Below are positions 42,361-50,582 of a stretch of 64,000 nucleotides of DNA, piece by piece. Position 1 is the stretch's first letter. Every line of letters starts with the position of its first letter. The notes under the pieces are model-generated. The model saw only the letters and a program-made list of their open reading frames with translations. It ran no database searches and was not told the origin of the DNA. Source of the DNA: JBLHZY01 sp047631555 (lineage in GTDB: Bacteria > Pseudomonadota > Alphaproteobacteria > Rhodobacterales > Rhodobacteraceae). Position numbers and translations under genes: made by a program. Location of the stretch: positions 124,001 through 188,000 of the forward strand of contig JBLHZY010000002.1 of NCBI GenBank assembly GCA_047631555.1. The letters run 5' to 3'.

Positions 42361-43251
42361 GTGGCAATCTATTGCTTGGGGTCGATCAATATCGATCACA
42401 TATACCGCGTGCCCCATTTGCCAGCGCCAGGGGAAACTTTGGCAGCGCTTTCTTATCAGCCGATGCTTGGCGGGAAGGGCGCGAATCAATCCATCGCAGC
42501 GGCGCGGGCGGGCAGAGATGTCCATCATATCGGCGCTGTCGGGCCGGATGGGGATTGGATCGTTGCGCGGATGCGCGCGCTCGGCGTTGGCGTTGAGGAT
42601 ATTCGCCTCTCGGATAAGGCGACGGGCGCGGCAGTTGTGAATGTTGATCTCGCTGGCGAGAATGCCATCGTGATTTTTTCCGGCGCCAATAATGATCAGG
42701 ACGAGGCGCATTTGCGCGCCGCTTTGGCCAATGCGGGGCCCGGCGATACGCTGCTTTTACAGAACGAGACCAATCTTCAGGTAGAGGCTGCTGAGATCGG
42801 CGCGGCCAAAGGCATGCGGGTGATATATTCCGCGGCGCCGTTTGATCTTGAGGCTGTGCGCGCTGTGATCAAAAGCGTCTCTATATTGGCGGTAAATGCG
42901 CTTGAGGCGGATCAGCTTTGCGCAGCTTTTGGTACCGAACTTGCCGCGCTGCCTGTACCGCAAATACTTGTTACGCGTGGAAGTGAGGGCGCTGAGTGGC
43001 GCTCAAACGAGACGGGTGAGCGGGTGTTTTTGCCCTCTGTTGCGGTCGTACCAGTGGATACGACGGGCGCGGGCGATACGTTTGCCGGGTATTTTGCTGC
43101 AGGCTTGGATCAAGGAATGCTTCCCGAGGCGGCGCTTGATTTGGCGCGCCATGCTGCCGCGCTAAAGGTAACGCGCCAAGGAACGGGGGAAGCGATTCCA
43201 AGCTTGGCCGAGGTTTCAGCCTTTAGAGAGACGAAAAAGGGCGAGGTCTAA
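42361..43251 (+). CDS. PfkB/ribokinase-family sugar kinase
   Basis: 296-residue cytoplasmic carbohydrate kinase, probably ribokinase. GSINIDHIYRVPHLPAPGET at the start and GGKGANQSIAAARAG (about 38-52) form the substrate signature; the catalytic DTTGAGDTFAGYFAAG carries the base aspartate near residue 245. Start is GTG 42361 with an AAGGGGG site. It follows maeB by 14 bases, so it may be co-transcribed, yet no ribose transporter is nearby; substrate therefore uncertain. Confidence 0.85.
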   Translation: MAIYCLGSINIDHIYRVPHLPAPGETLAALSYQPMLGGKGANQSIAAARAGRDVHHIGAVGPDGDWIVARMRALGVGVEDIRLSDKATGAAVVNVDLAGENAIVIFSGANNDQDEAHLRAALANAGPGDTLLLQNETNLQVEAAEIGAAKGMRVIYSAAPFDLEAVRAVIKSVSILAVNALEADQLCAAFGTELAALPVPQILVTRGSEGAEWRSNETGERVFLPSVAVVPVDTTGAGDTFAGYFAAGLDQGMLPEAALDLARHAAALKVTRQGTGEAIPSLAEVSAFRETKKGEV

Positions 43252-43260
43252 ACCCCGCCC
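43234..43260 (-). terminator. Intrinsic terminator of argG
   Basis: Read on the minus strand: GGGCGGGGT, loop TTAG, ACCTCGCCC, then TTTTT. A 9-bp stem with one mismatch. It lies 26 bases past the argG stop and overlaps the last codons of the PfkB gene on the other strand. Confidence 0.7.
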
Positions 43261-43285
43261 CAATCACTTTCGGCTTTATGAGAGC

Positions 43286-44512
43286 CTATTTCTTCAGCCG
43301 ACGATCGCGCGCGGCCAAAAGCTTGAGGCGCAGCGCGTTGAGCTGAATAAAGCCAGCTGCATCTTTTTGATCATATGCGCCTGCATCATCTTCAAAGGTC
43401 ACATGCGCTTCTGAATAGAGCGAATGATCGGACCAGCGGCCAACAGTGCGCGCGAGGCCTTTGTAAAGCTTGAGGCGCACGGTTCCTGTGACATGCTCTT
43501 GGCTGTGATCGATCAGCGCCTGCAGCATTTCGCGCTCGGGCGAATACCAGAAGCCGTTGTAGATCAGCTCGGCGTATTTTGGCATGATCTCATCTTTGAG
43601 GTGGGCTGCGCCGCGATCAAGCGTGATTTGCTCAATGCCGCGGTGCGCTTCAAGAAGGATCGTGCCGCCGGGGGTCTCATAGATCCCGCGCGATTTCATC
43701 CCAACAAAGCGTCCCTCAACCAGATCGAGGCGACCAATGCCATGTTTGCGGCCGTATTCATTCAGCTCGGTCAAAACAGTTGCGGGCGACATTGCGACGC
43801 CATTGATGCCAACCGCATCGCCGCGCTCGAACTCGACCTCGATATATTCGGGCGTGTTGGGCGCATCCTCCGGCGCGACCGTGCGCTGATAGACATAATC
43901 CGGCGCTTCATCGGCCGGATTTTCAAGCACTTTGCCCTCGGAGGAGGTGTGCAACAGGTTTGCATCAACTGAGAAAGGCGCTTCGCCGCGTTTGTCTTTG
44001 GCAACGGGGATTTGGTGCTGTTCGGCAAATTCCAAAAGCTTGGTGCGCGAGGAAAGTTCCCACTCGCGCCAAGGAGCGATGACCTTGATATCCGGGTTCA
44101 GCGCATAAGCGGCCAGCTCGAAACGCACCTGATCATTGCCTTTGCCGGTCGCGCCGTGGGCCACAGCATCCGCGCCCGTTTCGGCAGCGATTTCAACGAG
44201 GCGCTTGGAAATCAATGGGCGCGCGATGGACGTTCCGAGCAGGTAGAGCCCTTCGTAAAGCGCATTGGCACGAAACATCGGGAAGACGAAATCGCGCACG
44301 AACTCTTCGCGAACATCTTCGATATAGATGTTTTCCGGCGCGATCCCGAGCAGCTCGGCTTTGGCGCGGGCGGGCTCAAGCTCTTCGCCTTGGCCCAGAT
44401 CGGCAGTAAAGGTAACGACTTCGCAGCCATATTCCGTTTGCAGCCATTTCAGGATGATCGAGGTATCAAGTCCGCCAGAATAGGCGAGAACAACTTTTTT
44501 CGGCGCTTGCAT
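43286..44512 (-). CDS. argG: Argininosuccinate synthase
   Basis: 408 residues. ATP-dependent joining of citrulline and aspartate in arginine synthesis. N-terminal P-loop-like AYSGGLDTSIIL (about 10-21), TFTADLGQGEELEPA, YLLGTSIARPLISKRLVEIA, GATGKGNDQVRFE. The reading frame runs on for about 300 codons upstream without protein character. Two ATGs are close: 44521 and 44512; AAGGG is 9 bases before 44512, giving the start MQAPKK. Ends at a terminator shared in space with the PfkB gene. Confidence 0.97.
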   Translation of the reverse strand: MQAPKKVVLAYSGGLDTSIILKWLQTEYGCEVVTFTADLGQGEELEPARAKAELLGIAPENIYIEDVREEFVRDFVFPMFRANALYEGLYLLGTSIARPLISKRLVEIAAETGADAVAHGATGKGNDQVRFELAAYALNPDIKVIAPWREWELSSRTKLLEFAEQHQIPVAKDKRGEAPFSVDANLLHTSSEGKVLENPADEAPDYVYQRTVAPEDAPNTPEYIEVEFERGDAVGINGVAMSPATVLTELNEYGRKHGIGRLDLVEGRFVGMKSRGIYETPGGTILLEAHRGIEQITLDRGAAHLKDEIMPKYAELIYNGFWYSPEREMLQALIDHSQEHVTGTVRLKLYKGLARTVGRWSDHSLYSEAHVTFEDDAGAYDQKDAAGFIQLNALRLKLLAARDRRLKK

Positions 44513-44644
44513 AGTGGGCATCCCTTGGTGGCGTATATCGACGCGCGGATATAGGGTTTTGGCGCCAAGGGCAAGGTTTGGCGGCGATTGTTGCGCTTTG
44601 GCTGGGCGGGTGCGAATGTGCGAAAACCATAAGGAGAATTCGAA

Positions 44645-45424
44645 GTGTTGGCTTGGCAGATCATTACCCATTCGGTGCGGCAGGTTTTTGGCAATCTGGG
44701 GCCTGCCTTGCGCATTTCTGCTTTGCTCATGGCGATCCAGTTTTCGGTCACAACGTGGTTTACCTCGCGGATGACAGAGCTTGGCCTTGCCGATCCGCTT
44801 AATCCGCCGAGCGAGGTTCCGGCCGGGGTTGGGGCGAGCTCTTTGGCGATGCTGATTGTTGCACTTGTGGCGGGGCCTTGGGTCGCTGTGGCCTGGCATC
44901 GTTATGTCTTGCTTGAGGAAGAGCCGGGCGCGGCATTGCCGGCTTGGAATGGCGCGCGCTGGGCGGCCTATATATGGGCGATGCTGCGGGTTGGGATTGT
45001 GGTTGTTGGGGCGGTCTTTATTGGGCTGGTTGTTCTGGGAACCATCCTCACGGTGCTTGGTGTGATGACGCAGAGCAATGCGCCCAAGCTGACGATTATC
45101 GCTTTGATAGCGGGTACATATATTGGCTATCGGCTGTGTTTGGTGATGCCTGCGGCGGCGCTTGGCGAGCGGATGAGCATTGGCGCTTCGTGGAAAGCAA
45201 CAGCGCCGGGCAGTAAGCAGATTGTCTTTCTGGCGATGATCCTGCTTGGCATGTCGCTGAGCGTTCCGGTTATCGGCGTGACGATCTCGGCGGCCTCTCC
45301 GGCGATTGGGATGCTGGTTCAAATGGTTATTTCTTGGGGGCTGTTTTTGATCGGGGCGAGTGTGATGACGACGCTTTATGGTCATTTCCATCAGGGCCGC
45401 GCGCTTGTTGGGGGGTTGAAGTGA
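44645..45424 (+). CDS. Uncharacterised multi-pass membrane protein
   Basis: 259 residues with about six hydrophobic segments (roughly 20-45, 67-85, 105-138, 143-165, 195-220, 224-250). No catalytic or transport motif is recognised. GPWVAVAWHRYVLLEE in the loop after the second segment is the most distinctive stretch and has the look of widespread uncharacterised membrane proteins with an alpha-proteobacterial distribution. GTG 44645 follows AAGGAGAA with ideal spacing. The last bases GTGA are shared with the start of the threonine dehydratase gene, implying coupling. Confidence 0.75.
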   Translation: MLAWQIITHSVRQVFGNLGPALRISALLMAIQFSVTTWFTSRMTELGLADPLNPPSEVPAGVGASSLAMLIVALVAGPWVAVAWHRYVLLEEEPGAALPAWNGARWAAYIWAMLRVGIVVVGAVFIGLVVLGTILTVLGVMTQSNAPKLTIIALIAGTYIGYRLCLVMPAAALGERMSIGASWKATAPGSKQIVFLAMILLGMSLSVPVIGVTISAASPAIGMLVQMVISWGLFLIGASVMTTLYGHFHQGRALVGGLK

Positions 45425-46668
45425 GCGCGTTTTGCACATCGGCTGATGCGGCCATGGGCGAGATGCGGGCGTTGTTTGATCCGACGCCGCTTCAGCGCAA
45501 TGATTTTCTGTCGCAGAAATTTGATGCGGATATTTGGCTCAAGCGCGAAGATCTTACGCCGGTGCGATCTTATAAAATTCGCGGTGCGTTTAATGCGATG
45601 CGCAAGGTGCGGATGGCCGCGCCAGAGCAGGAGCTGTTTGTTTGCGCCAGTGCGGGAAATCATGCGCAAGGCGTGGCCTTTGCCTGCCGTCATTTCAATG
45701 TGCGCGGCGTGATTTTTATGCCTGTGACGACGCCCGAGCAGAAGATTGCCAAGACCCGAACCTTTGGCGGGGATGCGATCGAAATTCGCCTTATTGGTGA
45801 CTATTTTGATGATACTTTGGCGGCGGCAAAAGAGTTCTGTACGCAAGCAGGGGCGCATTTTCTTGCCCCGTTTGATGATGCGGATGTGATTGAAGGCCAA
45901 GCCTCTGTTGGCGCTGAAATTCTTGCGCAGATGGGCGAGGCGCCGGATATGATCGTGATGCCTGTTGGCGGCGGTGGGCTTTCGGCGGGGATCAAGAGCT
46001 ATCTCGCGGGCAAAGAGGCGGCGATTGATTTGCGCTTTGTCGAGCCGCTTGGCGGGATGAGCCTTGCGGCGGCGCTTGAAGCTGGCGCGCCGGTGACGCT
46101 GAACAAGGTTGATAGTTTTGTGGATGGCGCGGCGGTTGCGCGGATTGGGGCGCTGCCTTTTGAGGTGCTGTGTGATGTCGATCGGGAGGATGTTTTTGCC
46201 GCTCCCGAAGATCGGATTTGCACGACGATACTTGAGATGCTCAATATTGAAGGCATCGTGCTTGAGCCTGCGGGCGCGCTTTCTGTTGATGTTCTGAGTG
46301 AGCTTGCCGATCAAATTCGCGGCAAAACGATTGTCTGTATCACCTCGGGCGGGAACTTTGATTTTGAGCGACTTCCCGAGGTCAAAGAGCGTGCGCAGCG
46401 ATACATGGGACGCAAGAAATACTTCATTCTGCGCCTGCCCCAGCGCCCGGGTGCTTTGCGTGATTTTCTTGAAATGCTCGGCCCAGAGGATGACATCGCG
46501 CGCTTTGAGTATCTCAAAAAGTCAGCGCGAAATTTCGGGTCGGTTTTGATAGGGATCGAAACAAGCAACGCGGCGAATTTTCAGGCGCTATTTGCGCGCC
46601 TTGATGCGGCCGGGCTGGTCTTTCGCGATATCACCAATGACGAAACGGTCGCCCAGTTCATCCTTTAA
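45421..46668 (+). CDS. ilvA: Threonine ammonia-lyase (threonine dehydratase)
   Basis: 415-residue PLP enzyme converting threonine to 2-oxobutanoate, first step of isoleucine synthesis. The PLP lysine is Lys52 in VRSYKIRGAFNAM; SAGNHAQGVA and the phosphate loop PVGGGGLSAG follow, and a C-terminal regulatory ACT-like part (about 330-415) begins YFILRLPQRPGALRDFLE. GTG 45421 is the start, overlapping the membrane-protein stop (GTGA) behind a GGGGGG stretch. Its own stop overlaps the convergent Hpt gene by four bases. Confidence 0.93.
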   Translation: MSAFCTSADAAMGEMRALFDPTPLQRNDFLSQKFDADIWLKREDLTPVRSYKIRGAFNAMRKVRMAAPEQELFVCASAGNHAQGVAFACRHFNVRGVIFMPVTTPEQKIAKTRTFGGDAIEIRLIGDYFDDTLAAAKEFCTQAGAHFLAPFDDADVIEGQASVGAEILAQMGEAPDMIVMPVGGGGLSAGIKSYLAGKEAAIDLRFVEPLGGMSLAAALEAGAPVTLNKVDSFVDGAAVARIGALPFEVLCDVDREDVFAAPEDRICTTILEMLNIEGIVLEPAGALSVDVLSELADQIRGKTIVCITSGGNFDFERLPEVKERAQRYMGRKKYFILRLPQRPGALRDFLEMLGPEDDIARFEYLKKSARNFGSVLIGIETSNAANFQALFARLDAAGLVFRDITNDETVAQFIL

Positions 46669-46997
46669 ACGGGCAAAAGCTCATCCACCTTTTCGACAAA
46701 CTGCTGCCGCGACAGATCAAAGGCCGCGAGAATTTCAGGAAGCTGAATGGCCGATTGCTGGCCTTGCGCTGCCTGTGTTTCGCCAATCTGGCAAAGCGAG
46801 GAAAAATGCGAGAAGCCAAGATTAAGGGCGCTGCCTTTTAGAAAATGAAGCTGCTCTTCGTATTGGTCGGGATTGGGCGCGCTTTTGAGCTGTTCAATCA
46901 CCTCATCAACCTCTTCAAGAAACAGCAATACAACCTCATTGAAATCCTCAACGCCAACTTCGCTGCGCAGTTCGTTAACTCGGATCCAATCAATCAT
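46665..46997 (-). CDS. Histidine phosphotransfer (Hpt) domain protein
   Basis: 110 residues, a stand-alone four-helix Hpt domain. The phospho-acceptor is His51 in LHFLKGSALNLGF, the canonical HxLKGS context. ATG 46997 follows AAAAGGAAC. It lies divergent from the receiver-phosphatase gene, 186 bases away, which suggests that it passes phosphate to or from that receiver. No histidine kinase is adjacent, so an orphan or hybrid kinase elsewhere would feed it. Confidence 0.9.
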   Translation of the reverse strand: MIDWIRVNELRSEVGVEDFNEVVLLFLEEVDEVIEQLKSAPNPDQYEEQLHFLKGSALNLGFSHFSSLCQIGETQAAQGQQSAIQLPEILAAFDLSRQQFVEKVDELLPV

Positions 46998-47183
46998 TTT
47001 CGTTCCTTTTGCGGCCACCATGCATAGGCAGAACAGACTTAGGCTAGGGTTCTTCGGTTAAGGCCGGGTAACCAAAACCCGCCAAAACCGGGAAAATTTT
47101 ACATTTAAGTCTGCATTAAGTCGCCGCGCGTAAACCCAGAAGAAATCCGGTCTGTCCGGTGATATCTGTAGGAGATACGCAGA

Positions 47184-48467
47184 GTGACGGTTGCGCTTAA
47201 AATTCAAGAAGCGGCAAGTCCGGTTCCCGATCAGGGGGTCGTGCGAAAAGTCTTGGTTGTAGACGATAGCCGCGCGCAACGGCGTATTTTGTCCTCCTAT
47301 TTGGCCCGCTGGGGATATCAGGTTTTCGAAGCAGAATCGGGCATGGATGCGCTAACGGTTTGTAGCGAGCAAGACATTGATTTGATTGTGAGCGATTGGA
47401 TGATGCCGGGGATGAACGGGCTTGATTTCTGTCGTGAATTCCGTGGGTTAGACCGTGAGAACTACGGATATTTTATTTTGCTTACCTCCAAGAGTGAAAA
47501 GGCCGAAATTGCGCGCGGCCTTGATGTTGGGGCCGACGATTTTCTGACAAAGCCCGTCGCGGGCGATGAGCTTTTGGCCCGTATTCGCGCAGGCGAGCGC
47601 ATTTTGGCAATGGAGCGCGAGCTTACCGAAAAAAACCGCCTCGTTTCGTCAACGCTCGCTGAAATTTCAACGCTCTACGAATCGCTGGATCGGGATTTGA
47701 TTGAAGCGCGTAAATTGCAGCAATCCTTGGTGCGAGAACGCTTTCGGGATTTTGGCCCGGCGCAGGTCTCGCTCTTTTTGCGCCCCTGTGGCCATGTTGG
47801 CGGCGATCTTGTCGGGTTTTTCCCCATCAACGAAACACAAATCGGCGCCTTCTCCATTGATGTCTCGGGTCACGGCGTCGCATCTGCATTGATGACAGCG
47901 CGTCTGGCGGCCTATCTTTCCGGCGCATCGCCTTCGCAAAACCTCGCTCTTAAGCAAAACAGCGATGGAACCTATGCACCGTTGCCGCCATCCGAAGTTG
48001 CCGAGCGCCTCAATCGCCTCATCCTTGAGGAGATGGAGACCGAGCACTATTTCACAATGCTCCTAGCGGTCATGGATCTCACGACCGGGCATGTTTTGAT
48101 GACTCAATGCGGCCATCCACATCCGGCCATTCAGCGTAAAGATGGTAGCATCGAATTCCTCGGAGATGGGGGGATGCCTGTTGGGCTTATTGCGGGCGCA
48201 ACTTATGATGATTTTGAAGCCAAGCTTGAGTCGGGCGACCGGCTTTTGCTCTTTTCAGACGGGATTACAGAATGCCCAGACGGAAAGGGCGGAATGCTAG
48301 AAGAAGAGGGACTTGTTGATATCATGAAAACAAATCAACAGCTTAAAGGACCGGATCTATTTGAGGCCCTGATCTGGGATCTCAATAAATATGCTCAGGA
48401 TCAGGATTTTCCCGATGATATTTCGGCAATCCTTCTGGAATATTCAGCGCCGAAGGATGGAGCGTAA
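47184..48467 (+). CDS. Response regulator with PP2C/SpoIIE-type phosphatase output (RsbU/RbaY-like)
   Basis: 427 residues. Receiver domain about 22-135 (Asp27, Asp28, phospho-acceptor Asp71 in SDWMMPGMNG, Lys123 in TKPVAG), a coiled-coil linker about 136-180, and a PP2C-type serine phosphatase domain about 185-425 with GGDLVGFFPI, FSIDVSGHGVASALMTARLA, and LFSDGITECPD. Such proteins dephosphorylate an anti-sigma antagonist in partner-switching systems. R. capsulatus RbaY, which affects gene transfer agent production, has this layout as I recall. GTG 47184 follows AGGAG. No antagonist or anti-sigma gene is nearby. Confidence 0.9.
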   Translation: MTVALKIQEAASPVPDQGVVRKVLVVDDSRAQRRILSSYLARWGYQVFEAESGMDALTVCSEQDIDLIVSDWMMPGMNGLDFCREFRGLDRENYGYFILLTSKSEKAEIARGLDVGADDFLTKPVAGDELLARIRAGERILAMERELTEKNRLVSSTLAEISTLYESLDRDLIEARKLQQSLVRERFRDFGPAQVSLFLRPCGHVGGDLVGFFPINETQIGAFSIDVSGHGVASALMTARLAAYLSGASPSQNLALKQNSDGTYAPLPPSEVAERLNRLILEEMETEHYFTMLLAVMDLTTGHVLMTQCGHPHPAIQRKDGSIEFLGDGGMPVGLIAGATYDDFEAKLESGDRLLLFSDGITECPDGKGGMLEEEGLVDIMKTNQQLKGPDLFEALIWDLNKYAQDQDFPDDISAILLEYSAPKDGA

Positions 48468-48884
48468 AGCCGCCCGGTTTCCCTCGCCAGCAATAACATC
48501 CAGTGAAAGCTTTGCCGGCATCCATATGGCGGAATGGTCAGGCTCGCTTGCAGCCCCCAAACATGCAACCGGGCGCGCCACAAAAATGTAACAAAGCTTT
48601 TCGGCCCAAATGTCGTAATCCGGCATATAGATAAAGCGTCGAAAGCAGCCTGCAAGCCGGGGCGCCCCAATACGCCAACCGGTTTCTTCCATAACCTCGC
48701 GATGAAGAGCCGCTATTGGCGATTCGCCCGGATCAATCCCGCCGCCGGGAAGCTGAAATTCCGGCTCGGGACTGCGCTGATAGGTCAGCAAAATCTCCGC
48801 GCCGCGCAGCAAAATACCATAAGCGCCCGGCCGATAAGTGTAGGCGCGGCCGCGCTCTGGAAATTTGCCGTAGCGTTTGTTCAT
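48444..48884 (-). CDS. Nudix hydrolase
   Basis: 146 residues. The Nudix box is complete: GGGIDPGESPIAALHREV then MEETGW, fitting Gx5Ex7REUxEExGU. N-terminal RPGAYGILLRGAEILLTYQ and later CFRRFIYMPDYDIWAEK. The substrate cannot be told from sequence. ATG 48884 is the first good start; the frame continues upstream without support. It overlaps the 3' end of the phosphatase gene by 24 bases (convergent) and faces hslO. Confidence 0.88.
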   Translation of the reverse strand: MNKRYGKFPERGRAYTYRPGAYGILLRGAEILLTYQRSPEPEFQLPGGGIDPGESPIAALHREVMEETGWRIGAPRLAGCFRRFIYMPDYDIWAEKLCYIFVARPVACLGAASEPDHSAIWMPAKLSLDVIAGEGNRAALRSILRR

Positions 48885-48964
48885 TTGCCTGGCCCTTTCG
48901 CAAGCGGTTGTTCGACCTATATGAACAAGGTATGCCAACGCATAACGCGCAAGGAAACCCCACG

Positions 48965-49972
48965 ATGCTTGGATCTAAAATCGCATGGGACGATACCGTC
49001 CTCCCTTTTCAGCTTGATCGCGCCGATGTTCGCGGCCGGGTCGTGCGCCTTGATGGCGTTCTTGATAATGTTCTCGAACAGCATGAATATCCGCCGGTAA
49101 TCGAGGCGCTTGTTGCTGAGGCGGCTCTTTTGACGGCGATGATCGGCCATGCGATCAAGTTGCGCTGGAAGCTTTCGCTGCAAATTCGCGGCAGCGGACC
49201 CGCGCGCCTAATCGCAACGGATTACTACGCGCCAACCGAGGAAGGCGCGCCCGCGCGCATTCGTGCATATGCTTCCTATGATGCGGATCGGCTCGATCCC
49301 AAGGGCGAAACTTTTGCCCAAATCGGCAAAGGTTACTTTGCTGTCATTATTGATCAGGGCCCGGATACGAAGCCTTATCAAGGCATCACCCCTCTCGCAG
49401 GCGGCTCGCTTTCCGCCTGCGCAGAGACGTATTTTGCCCAATCCGAGCAGCTCCCAACCCGGTTTGAGCTAAGCTTCGGTCGCTCTACTTTGGCAGGCGA
49501 GTCCGAGTCCTGGCGCGCGGGGGGCGTGATGCTTCAGCATATGCCGAAGGCTTCGCCATTTGCCAAAGACGCGCCAAGCGAGGAAAGCGATCTGCTTAGT
49601 GCGGAAGATTTGTTGCAGGGCGACGATCGAGAAAACTGGACGCGCGCGAATGCGCTTCTTGATACAGTTGATGATCTGGAGCTGATCGGCCCTAGCCTGC
49701 ATCCAACGGATTTGCTTGTGCGCCTGTTCCATGAAGAGCAGCCGCGTGTTTTTGATCCGCAAAGCATCAAGTTTGGCTGTACCTGTTCGGATGATCGTGT
49801 GCGCCAAAGCCTGTCGATCTATTCTGCCAAAGATATTGCGACGATGACGACCGAAGAAGGCAAAGTAACCGCCGACTGCCAATTTTGCGGCGCGCATTAC
49901 ATTTTCGAGCCTAACACACTAGGATTTGAGGCTTCAGGCGCCAATGAGGAGCACAAAGGTGATCCAAAGTAG
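48965..49972 (+). CDS. hslO: Redox-regulated chaperone Hsp33
   Basis: 335-residue holdase activated by oxidation. The C-terminal zinc switch is intact: FGCTCSDD and, after about 30 residues, DCQFCGAHY, giving the CxC...CxxC tetrad. The N-terminal LGSKIAWDDTVLPFQLDRAD is typical of alphaproteobacterial Hsp33. ATG 48965 has AAGGA at nine bases; ATG 48932 lacks good spacing. First gene of an overlapping series with a Nudix hydrolase, cca and an RNA methyltransferase. Confidence 0.95.
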   Translation: MLGSKIAWDDTVLPFQLDRADVRGRVVRLDGVLDNVLEQHEYPPVIEALVAEAALLTAMIGHAIKLRWKLSLQIRGSGPARLIATDYYAPTEEGAPARIRAYASYDADRLDPKGETFAQIGKGYFAVIIDQGPDTKPYQGITPLAGGSLSACAETYFAQSEQLPTRFELSFGRSTLAGESESWRAGGVMLQHMPKASPFAKDAPSEESDLLSAEDLLQGDDRENWTRANALLDTVDDLELIGPSLHPTDLLVRLFHEEQPRVFDPQSIKFGCTCSDDRVRQSLSIYSAKDIATMTTEEGKVTADCQFCGAHYIFEPNTLGFEASGANEEHKGDPK

Positions 49973-50582
49973 CGCCAAACCCCTGCTCAATAGGCTTGCT
50001 GAGATTTGTCAGAGTCCCGGTTCGGAGACGGCTGACTTTGATCTCAATCCGAATGACCCAAGGCCTCAGGGGCGCAAGCTGCGTCAGGCGGGCGTTCTGA
50101 TTGCATTGCAGGATGGGCCGCGGGGCTTGGATCTGGTTTTGACCAAGCGCTCTTCTGCTTTGAAGCATCATCCCGGCCAAATCGCCTTTCCGGGCGGCAA
50201 GGTTGATCCAGGTGATGCGGGCGCGATTGGGGCGGCTCTTCGCGAGGCCGAAGAAGAGATCGGCCTGCCGCGGGAAAATGTAGAGGTTATTGGTGCACTT
50301 CCAGCGCATGAAACGGGGACCGGTTTTTCGATGGTGCCTGTTTTGGGCCTTATTAGAGACGATTTTGACGAGATTCCCGAAAGAGGTGAGGTCGAAGAGG
50401 TATTTCGAGTTCCTTTTAGTTTTGTGACTGACCCTGCCAATTATCAAGTTGAGGGCCGTCATTTTCGCGGTGTTCATCGGCGCTATTTTTCCGTCGCCTA
50501 TGGTCCCTATTATGTTTGGGGCGCGACGGCGCGAATACTACGCGGCTTGGCAGAGCGATTAGAGGCCTATGATGCAAGTTGA
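49959..50582 (+). CDS. CoA-pyrophosphatase-type Nudix hydrolase
   Basis: About 207 residues. Contains the NUDIX_3/CoAse signature LTKRSSALKHHPGQIAFPGG just before the Nudix box, which reads GGKVDPGD...AALREAEEEIGLP. Proteins with this upstream motif (NudL/CoaSe type) cleave CoA and derivatives to phosphopantetheine and 3',5'-ADP. GTG 49959 is favoured because AGGAG lies seven bases upstream and it overlaps hslO by 14 bases; ATG 49944 or TTG 49926 are alternatives. Overlaps cca by 14 bases. Confidence 0.88.
   Translation: MIQSSAKPLLNRLAEICQSPGSETADFDLNPNDPRPQGRKLRQAGVLIALQDGPRGLDLVLTKRSSALKHHPGQIAFPGGKVDPGDAGAIGAALREAEEEIGLPRENVEVIGALPAHETGTGFSMVPVLGLIRDDFDEIPERGEVEEVFRVPFSFVTDPANYQVEGRHFRGVHRRYFSVAYGPYYVWGATARILRGLAERLEAYDAS

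Noticed and set aside
44513..45439. N-terminal extension of argG by about 300 codons on the minus strand
   Set aside because: The extension is an Arg/His/Gln-rich shadow of the membrane-protein gene; argG begins at its normal family start with a ribosome site.
46998..47183. Possible regulatory RNA in the gap between the Hpt and phosphatase genes
   Set aside because: I saw no convincing hairpin-plus-T-run or conserved motif; the gap probably holds two divergent promoters.
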